This document shows, one piece after another, positions 1 to 8,868 of a stretch of 64,000 bases of DNA. Each line of letters starts with the position of its first letter. The first letter of the stretch is position 1. The DNA is taken from assembly GCF_016908115.1 (NCBI RefSeq), contig NZ_JAFBDH010000001.1, positions 310,001 to 374,000 of the forward strand, read 5' to 3'. The DNA is from Peptoniphilus gorbachii (lineage in GTDB: Bacteria; Bacillota; Clostridia; Tissierellales; Peptoniphilaceae). A program made the position numbers and the translations under genes. Under the pieces are notes generated by a model. The model was not told where the DNA came from. It saw only the letters and a program-made list of their open reading frames with translations, and did not search any database.

Positions 1-1347
1 CATGCCCTTTTCTATTGCAAGGTTTTTTATGTTTTTTACATTTTCTTTTCTGCTAATCATGTCGCGAATTTCACTATCTATAATCATAATTTCAAAAACA
101 GCAATTCTTCCCTTGTATCCTCCATTGCATTTACTACAACCCTTTGCCTTGTAAATATATTCACTGTCAATTAAAGGATTTGTGTTTTTTATTTTTTCTC
201 TGCAATGAGGACATAGTTTTCTTATAAGTCTTTGGGAAATTACTCCAATTAAGCCAGCTGAAATTAAATAAGGCTCGATTCCCATATCAATTAGTCTTCC
301 AATTGATGCCGGTGACGATTCTGTATGAAGAGTTGATAAAACTAAGTGCCCAGTAATAGAAGATGAAATTGCTATATGTGCAGTGTCTTCATTTCTTATT
401 TCACCAATCATAATTTTATCAGGGTCCATTCTTAAAATTGCCTTTAATCCTTTTTCAAAGGAAAGACCTGTGTTTGGGTTGACTTCAATTTGATTTATTC
501 CATCAATTTTATATTCAATTGGATCTTCTATTGTCATTATATTTAATTCTTCATTTTGAATTTTTCTAAGAAGTGTATATAAGGTTGAAGTTTTTCCAGA
601 AGATGTTGGACCACAAATAAGAATAAGACCTGATGGCTGACTAATTAAACTCATAACTTTTTCATAATTATCATTAAGAAGACCAATACCTTCTGGTGTG
701 TATGAAATTCTTTGAATATCTAAAATTCTAAGTACAATTTTTTCAGCATTTCCAGTTGGTGTTGTTGCAACTCTAATATCTATTTTTTCCTCCGAAAAAG
801 TAAAACTAAATCTACCATCTTGAGGTAGCCTCTTTTCAGAAATATCTAATCCAGATAATATTTTTATTCTAGTCACAAGGTGAGGATAAATCTTTTTTGG
901 AAGTTCAATTAATTTGTTTAAAGCTCCATCAATCCTTATTCTAACAACAATCTTTTCAAATCTTGGCTCAATATGAATATCGCTAGCGTTTTTCTCGATA
1001 CTTTCTCTTAAAATATAATCTAGCAAACGAACTGCTGGGGAATCTTCTTTTTCCTCATCACCTATTACTAGTAAATCTTCGTAATTTGAATTTATGTCTT
1101 CTAAAAGAAAATCTTTTTTCTCATCTTTATAAATTTTATCTAATTCTTCTAAAATTTTTTCTTTAGAACTTTCTTCTAAAATTACCTCTCTCTGTAATTT
1201 TTGTTCAAGGTTATATTTTAAAATATCATCAATATGTATAGAGTAGAAGACAAGACTATTGCCCTCTTCTCTAGCAGGAGCTATAAAATTTTTCCTACAA
1301 TAATTTTCTCCAAATATATCCTTAATTTCAAAAGAAAATTTATTCAC
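1..1347 (-). CDS. pilB: GspE/PilB-type secretion ATPase, partial (C-terminus cut by window edge)
   Basis: Hexameric ATPase that drives assembly of type IV or competence pseudopili at the inner face of the membrane. The frame is open to the left edge and shows 449 codons. Visible are a short N-terminal region, the conserved NASDIHIEP segment, Walker A GPTSSGKT, a Walker B-like RMDPDKIMIGEIR segment and the CPHC...CSKC zinc motif near the end. The start is a GTG at 1347 preceded by AGGAG, directly after the topA stop at 1351. The N-terminal domain is shorter than in classical PilB. Assignment to the family is firm; whether it serves a pilus or a competence pseudopilus cannot be told here. Confidence 0.88.
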   Translation of the reverse strand, partial: MNKFSFEIKDIFGENYCRKNFIAPAREEGNSLVFYSIHIDDILKYNLEQKLQREVILEESSKEKILEELDKIYKDEKKDFLLEDINSNYEDLLVIGDEEKEDSPAVRLLDYILRESIEKNASDIHIEPRFEKIVVRIRIDGALNKLIELPKKIYPHLVTRIKILSGLDISEKRLPQDGRFSFTFSEEKIDIRVATTPTGNAEKIVLRILDIQRISYTPEGIGLLNDNYEKVMSLISQPSGLILICGPTSSGKTSTLYTLLRKIQNEELNIMTIEDPIEYKIDGINQIEVNPNTGLSFEKGLKAILRMDPDKIMIGEIRNEDTAHIAISSSITGHLVLSTLHTESSPASIGRLIDMGIEPYLISAGLIGVISQRLIRKLCPHCREKIKNTNPLIDSEYIYKAKGCSKCNGGYKGRIAVFEIMIIDSEIRDMISRKENVKNIKNLAIEKGM

Positions 1348-1350
1348 AGC

Positions 1351-3420
1351 CTATCTCCTGTAATCACATTTGTCGTTACTACACTTAATAATTTTTTTGC
1401 CCTTAGATTTCATTTCTGTCAAAATACTATGGCACTTTGGACACTTTTCATTAATGGGCTTATTCCAAGACACAAATTCGCACTTAGGATAATTATCACA
1501 ACCATAAAAAATTCTACCTTTTTTACTTCTCTTGACGACAATTTCCCCATGGCCACATTTTGGACATTTAACACCAATTTTTTCTACTAGTGGCTTTGTA
1601 TTTCTGCAATCTGGAAAACCTGGGCAAGCTAAAAACTTTCCATATCTTCCCATTTTTATAACCATGTTTCTGCCGCATTTATCACATATTACATCTGTTA
1701 CTGGATCTTCTATTTCAACTTTTTCTATATTTTCATAGGCCTTATCCAAATCTTTTTTTAGATCACCATAAAAAGATCTTACAAGTTCCTTCCATTGTTT
1801 TCTTCCTGCAGCAATTTCATCTAGTTCAAATTCCATTTCTGCAGTAAATTTTTTATCAACTAAATTATCAAAATTTTCTACCAAAATTTCATTAACTGTG
1901 TGACCAAGTTCAGTAGGCACAAATTTCTTTTCTTCAAGCACTACATAGTATCTACTTTTTAGAGTTGAAATTGTAGGTGCATAAGTGGAAGGCCTTCCAA
2001 CTCCCAAGGCTTCAAGTTCTTTAATAAGGGAAGCTTCGTTATATCTTGGAGGTGGATTTGTAAAGTGTTGTTCCTTATTTATTTCTTTAAGCTTTAAAAT
2101 TTGTCCTTCTTCAAGTGGAGGAAGGTCAGTATTTTTTTCATTTGAATATTCATAGACTCTTAAAAATCCATCAAAATATAAAGTTGAGCCAGAAACTCTA
2201 AATATTTCAGAATTTGATAAAATATCTGAAGAAACTGTGTCGTAAATTGCATCTGACATAAGGGAAGACACAAATCTCTTCCAAATTAGAGAATATAATT
2301 TAAACTCATCCTTTGAAAGTGAATCCTTAATTGAATAAGGAGTTTTTGTTACATCAGTTGGTCTAATACATTCATGGGCATCTTGTACATTTTCACTTTT
2401 CTTTTTGCTAGCTGTCTTCTTTTTGCCAAGATATTCCTTACCATAACTCTTTTCAATAAAATTTAGACAAGCATTTTTTGCTTCATCTGATATTCTAATA
2501 GAGTCAGTTCTCATATAAGTTATAAGACCTACGGAACCTTCTTTTGGAAGTTTCACACCTTCATAAAGACTTTGTGCCACTATCATAGTTTTTTTAGTTG
2601 AAAAATTTATTCTCCTAGAAGCCTCTTGTTGCATAGTTGATGTTGTAAAAGGATTTGGAGATTTTCTATTTCTCTTTCCTTTTTTTACAGAATCAACAAG
2701 GAATTTATCTCTGTCAATATCATTTAAAACTCTATCTGCATCTTTTTCTGTCTTTAAATCAATTTTTTTAGCCTTGCCCTTTTTCTTTACTCCATAATAA
2801 TCTGCAAGAAGTTTTTTTCTTCCTGCACGCAAGTCTGCTTGAATAGTCCAATACTCTTCAGGGATGAAATTATTTATTTCATCTTCTCTATCGCAAATTA
2901 ATTTTAATACAGCAGATTGAACACGCCCAGCAGAAAGACCAGCCTTAACTTTTTTCCATAATAGTGGAGAAATTTTATATCCCGCAAGCCTATCAAGTTC
3001 ACGTCTAGCTTGTTGAGCATCCACTAGGTCCATGTCTATTGCCCTTGGATTTTTTATTTCTCTCTTAACTGTATCTTTTGTAATTTCGTTAAAGGTAACT
3101 CTATTTTTATCTTCTGGATTCATGCCCAAAATATATGAAAGATGCCAAGAAATTGCTTCTCCTTCTCTATCGGGGTCGGTTGCAAGAATAATTCTATTAG
3201 CTTTTTTGGCTTCAGCTTTAATCTTTTTTATTAAAGGACCCTTACCGTAAATGTTCATATATTGGGGTTCAAAATCTTTTTCTATATCAATACCAAGTTT
3301 GGATTTTGGTAAATCTCTTACATGACCAACAGAAGCTATTACATTATAACTAGTTCCCAACATCTTTTTTATTGTCTTAGCCTTAGTTGGTGACTCCACA
3401 ATTACAAGATTTTTTGCCAA
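1351..3420 (-). CDS. topA: DNA topoisomerase I
   Basis: Type IA topoisomerase that relaxes negative supercoils. At 689 aa it has normal length. It begins with the Toprim signature (VIVESPTKAKTIKK, then DPDREGEAISWH), has the active-site tyrosine in SVGLITYMRTDS, and ends with three C-terminal Cys4 zinc modules (CDKCGRNM, CPKCGHGE, CPKCHSIL). It lies 25 nt downstream of dprA in the comM-dprA-topA-pilB order, so the comM insertion may have polar effects on it unless an internal promoter exists. Confidence 0.97.
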   Translation of the reverse strand: MAKNLVIVESPTKAKTIKKMLGTSYNVIASVGHVRDLPKSKLGIDIEKDFEPQYMNIYGKGPLIKKIKAEAKKANRIILATDPDREGEAISWHLSYILGMNPEDKNRVTFNEITKDTVKREIKNPRAIDMDLVDAQQARRELDRLAGYKISPLLWKKVKAGLSAGRVQSAVLKLICDREDEINNFIPEEYWTIQADLRAGRKKLLADYYGVKKKGKAKKIDLKTEKDADRVLNDIDRDKFLVDSVKKGKRNRKSPNPFTTSTMQQEASRRINFSTKKTMIVAQSLYEGVKLPKEGSVGLITYMRTDSIRISDEAKNACLNFIEKSYGKEYLGKKKTASKKKSENVQDAHECIRPTDVTKTPYSIKDSLSKDEFKLYSLIWKRFVSSLMSDAIYDTVSSDILSNSEIFRVSGSTLYFDGFLRVYEYSNEKNTDLPPLEEGQILKLKEINKEQHFTNPPPRYNEASLIKELEALGVGRPSTYAPTISTLKSRYYVVLEEKKFVPTELGHTVNEILVENFDNLVDKKFTAEMEFELDEIAAGRKQWKELVRSFYGDLKKDLDKAYENIEKVEIEDPVTDVICDKCGRNMVIKMGRYGKFLACPGFPDCRNTKPLVEKIGVKCPKCGHGEIVVKRSKKGRIFYGCDNYPKCEFVSWNKPINEKCPKCHSILTEMKSKGKKIIKCSNDKCDYRR

Positions 3421-3445
3421 AATATCATCTCCTTCTTCCTAAAAT

Positions 3446-4525
3446 CTATTTTAAAATTTGAAATTCATTCATAGATATTCTTTCAATAATTCCCTTTAGT
3501 TCCAATTTCGTCAAAATCTTATTTATATAAAATACCTCATTCTTTAAATTAATGCAAATATCATTAGTGTTATTTATTCCCTTTTCTATCAAATTGTAGA
3601 CTAAAAGTTCCTCTGCATCTAAGTCTATATTATCTTCAGTAACTTTGTTTTTAGATAATTCAGGATAATAATCAAAAATATCTTTTACTTCTACAAGAGG
3701 AATTGCACCATCTCTTATTAATTTATTTGTCCCAACAGAATAAATTGAGGTAATATTTCCTGGCACTGCAAAAACTTCCTTGCCCTGTTCAGCAGCAAGC
3801 CTTGCTGTAATTAAACTGCCACTTTTGTCTTTCGCTTCCACAACTACTACAACCTTTGAAAGACCAGATATAATTCTATTTCTCATGGGAAAAGTAAATT
3901 TATTTGCAGAAGTTCCAAGAGGGAACTCACTAATTATGGCACCCTTTTCTGAAATTTCTTCATAAAGAGCCTTATTTGACTTAGGATATACAACATCAAT
4001 TCCCGTTCCTAAAACTGCAATAGTGTTTAAATTATTTAATAAAGCCCTCTTATGAGAAAGAGAATCAATTCCATAAGCCATTCCACTTACAATAGTAAAA
4101 TCAAAGGAGCTAATAGCATCAATTATTTTGTTTACAGCCATATTTCCGTAAGAAGAATGACTTCTTGCACCGACAAAGGCAAGAGGATTATAAATATTTA
4201 AGTTACCTTTGACATACAAAAGAGATGGAGGATCTTCAATATATCTAAGAGATTCTGGGTAGTCATCGTCCAAAATCGTAATGATTTCAACTCCAATTGA
4301 AGTGATTTTTTTATTAATTTTTTCAATTATTAATTCAAAATCTGGGGTCTTATCTATTAGCCTGTCATAACTTCTCTTAGACAAGATCTTTTCTTCTAAA
4401 TATTCAACCTTATCAAAATCCTCAAGAGGAATGTTTTTATCCAAAAGATAATTTAAAATTTTAAGAGAATTTTCACTGGAAAAATTTATTCCATTTAAAA
4501 AAATTAATAAGTCTCTTTCCTTCAT
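3446..4525 (-). CDS. dprA: DNA processing protein DprA
   Basis: DprA (Smf) binds incoming single-stranded DNA during natural transformation and loads RecA. The 359-aa protein has the extended Rossmann fold with GARSHSSYG, VSGMAYGIDSLSHKRAL and AVLGTGIDVVYP, followed by a C-terminal winged-helix domain (about residues 295-357). Its ATG follows the TAA of comM directly (stop 4526..4528, start 4525), a tight operon junction. It is therefore translated behind a now truncated comM message, so its expression may depend on read-through from the transposon end. Confidence 0.96.
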   Translation of the reverse strand: MKERDLLIFLNGINFSSENSLKILNYLLDKNIPLEDFDKVEYLEEKILSKRSYDRLIDKTPDFELIIEKINKKITSIGVEIITILDDDYPESLRYIEDPPSLLYVKGNLNIYNPLAFVGARSHSSYGNMAVNKIIDAISSFDFTIVSGMAYGIDSLSHKRALLNNLNTIAVLGTGIDVVYPKSNKALYEEISEKGAIISEFPLGTSANKFTFPMRNRIISGLSKVVVVVEAKDKSGSLITARLAAEQGKEVFAVPGNITSIYSVGTNKLIRDGAIPLVEVKDIFDYYPELSKNKVTEDNIDLDAEELLVYNLIEKGINNTNDICINLKNEVFYINKILTKLELKGIIERISMNEFQILK

Positions 4526-5064
4526 TTAATTACCCCAAAACTTCTTATCCATAGTTCTATATTGAATAGCTTCCAAGACATGATCTTCTTTTATGTTTTC
4601 ACAGCCATCCATGTCTGCAATGGTCCTTGCTATTTTTAAAATTTTATTATAAGTTCTAGCACTCATGCCATATTTTTTAAAGGCAAGTTCCAATATTTTT
4701 TCAGAATTAGCATCAAGATGACAATATTTTTTTAATTTCTTTTCAGGAATTTCTGAATTGTATTTAAAAATTTCATCTTTAAATCTATCTTTTTGAATTT
4801 CTCTAACATTTTTTACTCTTTCTCTAATGACTTCAGAACTTTCGCCAGATCTTTCAGAAGAAATTTCCTTATAATTAACTTCCGGCACTTCTAAGTGAAT
4901 GTCAATTCTATCTAAAAGTGGATGAGAAATTCTCGAGAGGTATCTTTGAATTTCATAAGGCGAGCAATTGCACTCATGAGTCTTTGAATTGTGATATCCA
5001 CAAGGGCAAGGATTTAATGCAACAACAAGCTGAAAATCTGCAGGATATCTTACACTTGCATTGG
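4526..5064 (-). pseudogene. comM: comM (yifB) 3' fragment, split by the transposon
   Basis: C-terminal third of the Mg-chelatase-like AAA+ helicase ComM. The frame runs from the duplicated ATTGG at 5060..5064 and starts ASVRYPADFQLVVALNPCPC. It contains the cysteine-rich CPCGYHNSK..ECNC segment and the LLDRID-type region, and stops just before dprA. Upstream in frame the transposon supplies a stop codon within about 12 nt, so this piece has no proper start; an internal ATG at 4888 could give a 120-aa product. The 5' part is at 35134..36120. Joining the two after removing one duplication gives 506 codons, the normal family length. Confidence 0.95.
5060..5064. repeat. Left 5-bp target-site duplication (ATTGG)
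   Basis: ATTGG directly precedes the terminal TGT of the transposon and is repeated at 35134..35138 directly after the terminal ACA. A 5-bp duplication is the Tn7-family hallmark. On the comM strand it reads CCAAT, spanning part of the Ala-Asn codons of the SRAN motif. Confidence 0.95.
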
Positions 5065-5665
5065 TGTGGTTTTATAACTTAACCGCCCCTATTAACTTAA
5101 ACGCCCCTATACTCCCAAATATAGAACTTAAACGCCCCTTATACCCTTTTAATGGCTAGAATCAGCCATTCCTTGACGTAGAACTTAAACGCCCCCATAC
5201 TTTTTTTTGACTCGTTTTTCCGTAGAACTTAAACGCCCCTATATCCACTGACCCCAATCGCTGATGGGTCCTTACATTTTTAAAAAGCAGTAAAATTTTT
5301 CATTTCTAATTAAAAAATTCCAAATCAAATATTTCTTCAAAAAAGTAAAAATAAAAAATAAAATCGTAAAAATATAGGTAATCTTAAATTTTATACTGGG
5401 TTATTTTAGCCCACTTCTTGTAAAACGTAGAACTTAAACAGCCCTATACACCTAAATATAGAACTTAAACAGCCCTATACACCTAAATATAGAACTTAAA
5501 CAACCCTATACAAGAAATAGCAAAAAAATCTATAACTTAATCTCCCCTATATTCATAAATATATAACTTAAACGCACTCATACTTTTTTATTGATTCTTT
5601 AATAAAATGTTGTAGAACTTAAACAAACCTATACTTGCAAATATAGAACTTAAACACCCCTAAAA
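5065..5665 (+). repeat. Left-end array of 12 TnsB-like binding sites
   Basis: Twelve copies of a site near TAGAACTTAAACGCCCCTAT, all in the same orientation. They start near 5074, 5091, 5121, 5177, 5221, 5426, 5457, 5488, 5529, 5560, 5611 and 5642. The first five mostly end in CGCCCC. The other seven, after a gap of about 180 bp, end mostly in CAGCCC, CAACCC or similar. AACTTAA-to-AACTTAA distances are 18, 31, 57, 44, 205, 31, 31, 41, 31, 51 and 31 bp. Short inverted repeats lie between sites (5151..5170, arms AATGGCT; 5250..5270, arms GACCC) and one lies just inside the array (5680..5702, arms AGATTCTT). Confidence 0.92.
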
Positions 5666-5811
5666 GCCTTATATGAGAAAGATTCTTCCGTTTAAAGAAT
5701 CTAATATCAAAAATTTTTATTGATTCACAAAAATAAGACCATACAAAATCAACTAAAAACATATTTTCTAGAATTAAAAAAAGAACCTCTTTTAGAGGAT
5801 CTATTATTCTG

Positions 5812-5838
5812 CACAAAAAAAGCAGGGTTTCCCCTGCT
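5812..5838 (-). terminator. Rho-independent terminator of the zincin gene
   Basis: Read on the minus strand, AGCAGGG/CCCTGCT stem-loop (5821..5838) followed by seven T, placed 9 nt after the stop of the gene at 5847. Confidence 0.85.
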
Positions 5839-5846
5839 ACTTAAAA

Positions 5847-6464
5847 TTATTTTTCAAAAAACCTTACCCCCATCTTTGTAGGATTGTCGTAAACTAAAAG
5901 GTCTTTTCTTTTTGGTTTGTAGGACATCAACAGATAAACCATAACTAGATCTCCACCCGCCCCGATAATAAAAAGAGCTCCTATAATGGTGATTGATGCA
6001 ATCCCCGCCAAAAGTCCTATAATCGTTGGTATTATTCCTAAGACGATTAGAGGCATCAATACCCCAAGTGTGTATTGCCATCGCTTTAAAGGAACCTTAC
6101 AGGTACTGTATGGACTCAGATACTTAAGGATAAACCCAAAAGAAATATCCTTTATGCCTCTAGGAGTAAATAATGACCAGGTAAAACCGTGTAAAACCTC
6201 GTGAACTATAGCCAAAACAATAATTGTAATTCCTAGGAATAATAGGCTTTTGCTGTCTAATAAAATATATGCTAAATCATATGGAGAATAAATCCGCTCA
6301 TATATTTTCAGTATTAAAAACACTAAAGGACCCAGCAAAATGATTGTTAGCAAATGAGATTTAAACATTCCTACACTAATATCTTTTGATATATAGCCTT
6401 GTTCCAAGAGATCCTCTGTGACCTTATTAAAATTATTAACCCTAATCTCCTCATCTTTTGTCAT
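5847..6464 (-). CDS. DUF3267-type membrane zinc metallopeptidase-like protein
   Basis: A 205-aa membrane protein with about four hydrophobic segments. The HEVLH sequence (residues 88-92) inside a membrane helix is the HExxH zinc site of the DUF3267/zincin-like family. AGGAGG precedes the ATG. It is the first cargo gene inside the left end and is separate from the restriction genes by about 320 bp. The substrate is unknown; relatives are annotated as putative intramembrane or membrane-tethered peptidases. Family assignment is good, function unknown. Confidence 0.75.
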   Translation of the reverse strand: MTKDEEIRVNNFNKVTEDLLEQGYISKDISVGMFKSHLLTIILLGPLVFLILKIYERIYSPYDLAYILLDSKSLLFLGITIIVLAIVHEVLHGFTWSLFTPRGIKDISFGFILKYLSPYSTCKVPLKRWQYTLGVLMPLIVLGIIPTIIGLLAGIASITIIGALFIIGAGGDLVMVYLLMSYKPKRKDLLVYDNPTKMGVRFFEK

Positions 6465-6783
6465 AAGAACCTCCTAGATCTAATTTTAGCCACAAAAATA
6501 ACCTATGTCTGCTGCCACCGTTTCTATACTCTCACCACTATCGAAGCCATATTTGCAAAATTCTCCTAAAAAGTAGTTGATATATAAACACTTAATCTGT
6601 AAGATACCATTTTTATCTCTATGATTATATAGTTTAAATAAACCTAATATCTTTTACTCTTTAAAAATCACGAGAGCTATAACGCCTTTGTTCATACAAA
6701 ATTTTCTTACTTTCTATAATTCCAGAGATAATTTTGTCTATTCTATTTCTTAATGCTGTAGTTTAAATTAATCTAACAATATT
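6465..6783. other. Intergenic stretch, nothing firm
   Basis: An AT-rich gap of 319 bp between the zincin and the nuclease gene. It presumably holds the zincin promoter. At 6627..6650 a TATAGTTTAAATAAACCTAA stretch looks like a degenerate version of the left-end transposase site. No ORF, tRNA or strong terminator is seen. Confidence 0.4.
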
Positions 6784-8856
6784 TTACTCTCTTTTGTCTA
6801 ATAGAATATAAAACAGATTTTCATGGCCTATCCCCAGCACAAGTTCTCTTGTGTGAACAAGCTCTGGATATTTCATCACAGTTGTATGGGCGGCTTTTCT
6901 TCTGACATTTGTATTCAGTTCTGTTAACTTTAAAATCATTTGATCTAATACCCCTGAACTGTCATTAATATTTTTTTCAATAAAATCTTTTAACTCAATT
7001 GTTTTATATTTCTTTTTATTACAAGCTTCAAGTAAATATATACACTCACCCAGTGTTAACTCTCTATTTACTTTTAATTTTTTATAATTTAGATTCCTGT
7101 GTATGGAAGAATTTTTATCAAATTTTCTTCTAAAGGGTGTAATTATAATATTGTTTATTTCTTTTTCAATAGCTTTACAATATTCCAAGCACATAGGGGA
7201 ATAATCTGCTTTTTCAACATTTTCTATTCCAGAATATAAAACTTCAGCCATAGCTAATGTTTTTTTCACATCAACATCCATATCATCCCATATATGCGGG
7301 AAATGATTCTCTCTAAGAAATTCCATACATTCATCTAATGATTCTTTTAAATTTTTATTACTAAACATTGTAGATATATTTTTGTGATTTGATTCGCTTA
7401 GCATATATATAGAATCTTCCAAAGTTGAAAAATCATTAGATTTAATTGCTTTTTGAACTTCTTTTGATGCTTCATTAATTTCATAGTTGGATTTTGCAAT
7501 AAACTCAGATCTAGTACCATTTAACCCTCTGATATTTAACGCATATTCACAAATTTTAGTAAATCTTTCATCTATCAAACTTTTATCTTTGTATATTCCT
7601 GTAGATATGGTTAAAAGACGATTTTCATCGCTTTCTAACTCATCTTCAAACTCTTGTTTATCATTTCTATAAATTAATATTCCTCGATTTTTATATGAAT
7701 TATCATAGTATTCTTTAAGAAAAGTTCTGAAATTAGAAAAGTACCCAATTACTTTGTATATTTCCTCTGAGTTCTGATTTTTATCTCGTACCTTGTTTTT
7801 TACATCAATTAATATAATATTATCTGTTTTATTCCTTACTTTAATTGATATGTCTGGAATTCCAATGAGATAACTATCTTTTACACTGTTTGCATATCTC
7901 CAATCTTGCTTAACTTTGTCATTCCAATATAAATCTTTGCCTTTTTGATAATATAATTCTATAATACTCCCCTCAATAGACTCGTATTGAGTAATATAGT
8001 TTTTTTGTCCAGATAATAAATCATTTTTATCTTTTTCTATCATATGAAACTTGTTTTTTAATGTATCATTTATTTTAAACAAACACCAAAATTCAAATAG
8101 TTTGTTCCTAAAAGAACCATCATAAATAAGCATTTTTATGTTTTCTTCGCCTATCCATGATAATCCATTTTTTAAGAATTTTTCATACCATTGTAATATA
8201 GACATGTATGCATATCCATTTTTTACCTTTCCTTTGTTTAGTCTATTCACAACATTATTAATAAGATCGTCATTCATTTTCAGATAAAGATTTCTTCTTG
8301 GTACAAATTTTATCAATTGTGAAAATGGATATTGTTTTAGAACAGCAATAAAATAATCCAATTGTTTTTTAAGAAGTATTGACTCTTCAACAATTTCTGT
8401 TGTTACTTTTGAAAGCTTGGCTAAACAATCTTCAATTGCATCTATAACTAGATATATAGAAATAGCAATAAACTCGTTTTCTGGGTTTTCTAAAGATTTG
8501 TTTTTTACAATAGACGGATATTCCTTTGGCATCCTTATAGTACTTTTGTTTTTTACATATTCATTTAAAAGCAATCTTCCTTTTATACTTCCAGTAGAAA
8601 TAATTTTTTCGTCTTTGAATGAAGATGAAATGTTCTTTTCTATTATTTTTAAACTTTCAGAAAAGTCATTAACATTAGCCAAAATAATACGGATATATAA
8701 TTTTAAATTTTCTATTGAATTAATTTCTCCATAAGAACTGTGAAGATCTAATGAATCCATCTTATAACTTGAATAGTAACTTGAAATAAATTCCAAAAAA
8801 TCCTTATTATTATAAATAAAAAACAGTTGGTTTTCTTCAAAGAAATTATTCTCCAT
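6784..8856 (-). CDS. PD-(D/E)xK restriction nuclease, partner of the McrB-like ATPase
   Basis: Probable cleavage subunit of the restriction module. The protein has about 690 aa. A central restriction-endonuclease-fold core is visible: LFEFWCLFKI (Glu about residue 255), then IPDISIK and ILIDVKNK (Asp-334/335 and Asp-351-x-Lys-353), which together give the PD...D-x-K signature. The N- and C-terminal regions look helical and are not recognised. I place the start at the ATG at 8856, behind AAGGTGG, rather than the GTG at 8865. It lies 12 nt after the ATPase gene. The nuclease-plus-McrB pairing matches McrBC, LlaJI and BsuMI logic; the exact family is inferred. Confidence 0.75.
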   Translation of the reverse strand: MENNFFEENQLFFIYNNKDFLEFISSYYSSYKMDSLDLHSSYGEINSIENLKLYIRIILANVNDFSESLKIIEKNISSSFKDEKIISTGSIKGRLLLNEYVKNKSTIRMPKEYPSIVKNKSLENPENEFIAISIYLVIDAIEDCLAKLSKVTTEIVEESILLKKQLDYFIAVLKQYPFSQLIKFVPRRNLYLKMNDDLINNVVNRLNKGKVKNGYAYMSILQWYEKFLKNGLSWIGEENIKMLIYDGSFRNKLFEFWCLFKINDTLKNKFHMIEKDKNDLLSGQKNYITQYESIEGSIIELYYQKGKDLYWNDKVKQDWRYANSVKDSYLIGIPDISIKVRNKTDNIILIDVKNKVRDKNQNSEEIYKVIGYFSNFRTFLKEYYDNSYKNRGILIYRNDKQEFEDELESDENRLLTISTGIYKDKSLIDERFTKICEYALNIRGLNGTRSEFIAKSNYEINEASKEVQKAIKSNDFSTLEDSIYMLSESNHKNISTMFSNKNLKESLDECMEFLRENHFPHIWDDMDVDVKKTLAMAEVLYSGIENVEKADYSPMCLEYCKAIEKEINNIIITPFRRKFDKNSSIHRNLNYKKLKVNRELTLGECIYLLEACNKKKYKTIELKDFIEKNINDSSGVLDQMILKLTELNTNVRRKAAHTTVMKYPELVHTRELVLGIGHENLFYILLDKRE

Positions 8857-8868
8857 CTCAACCACCTT

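Noticed and set aside
1234-1590. 118-codon plus-strand frame
   Set aside because: Antisense to the 3' end of topA and the start of the pilB-like gene, both of which are well supported.
5619-5816. 65-codon frame overlapping the last left-end sites
   Set aside because: It is read through the end repeats and a hairpin, lacks a ribosome site and resembles no protein.
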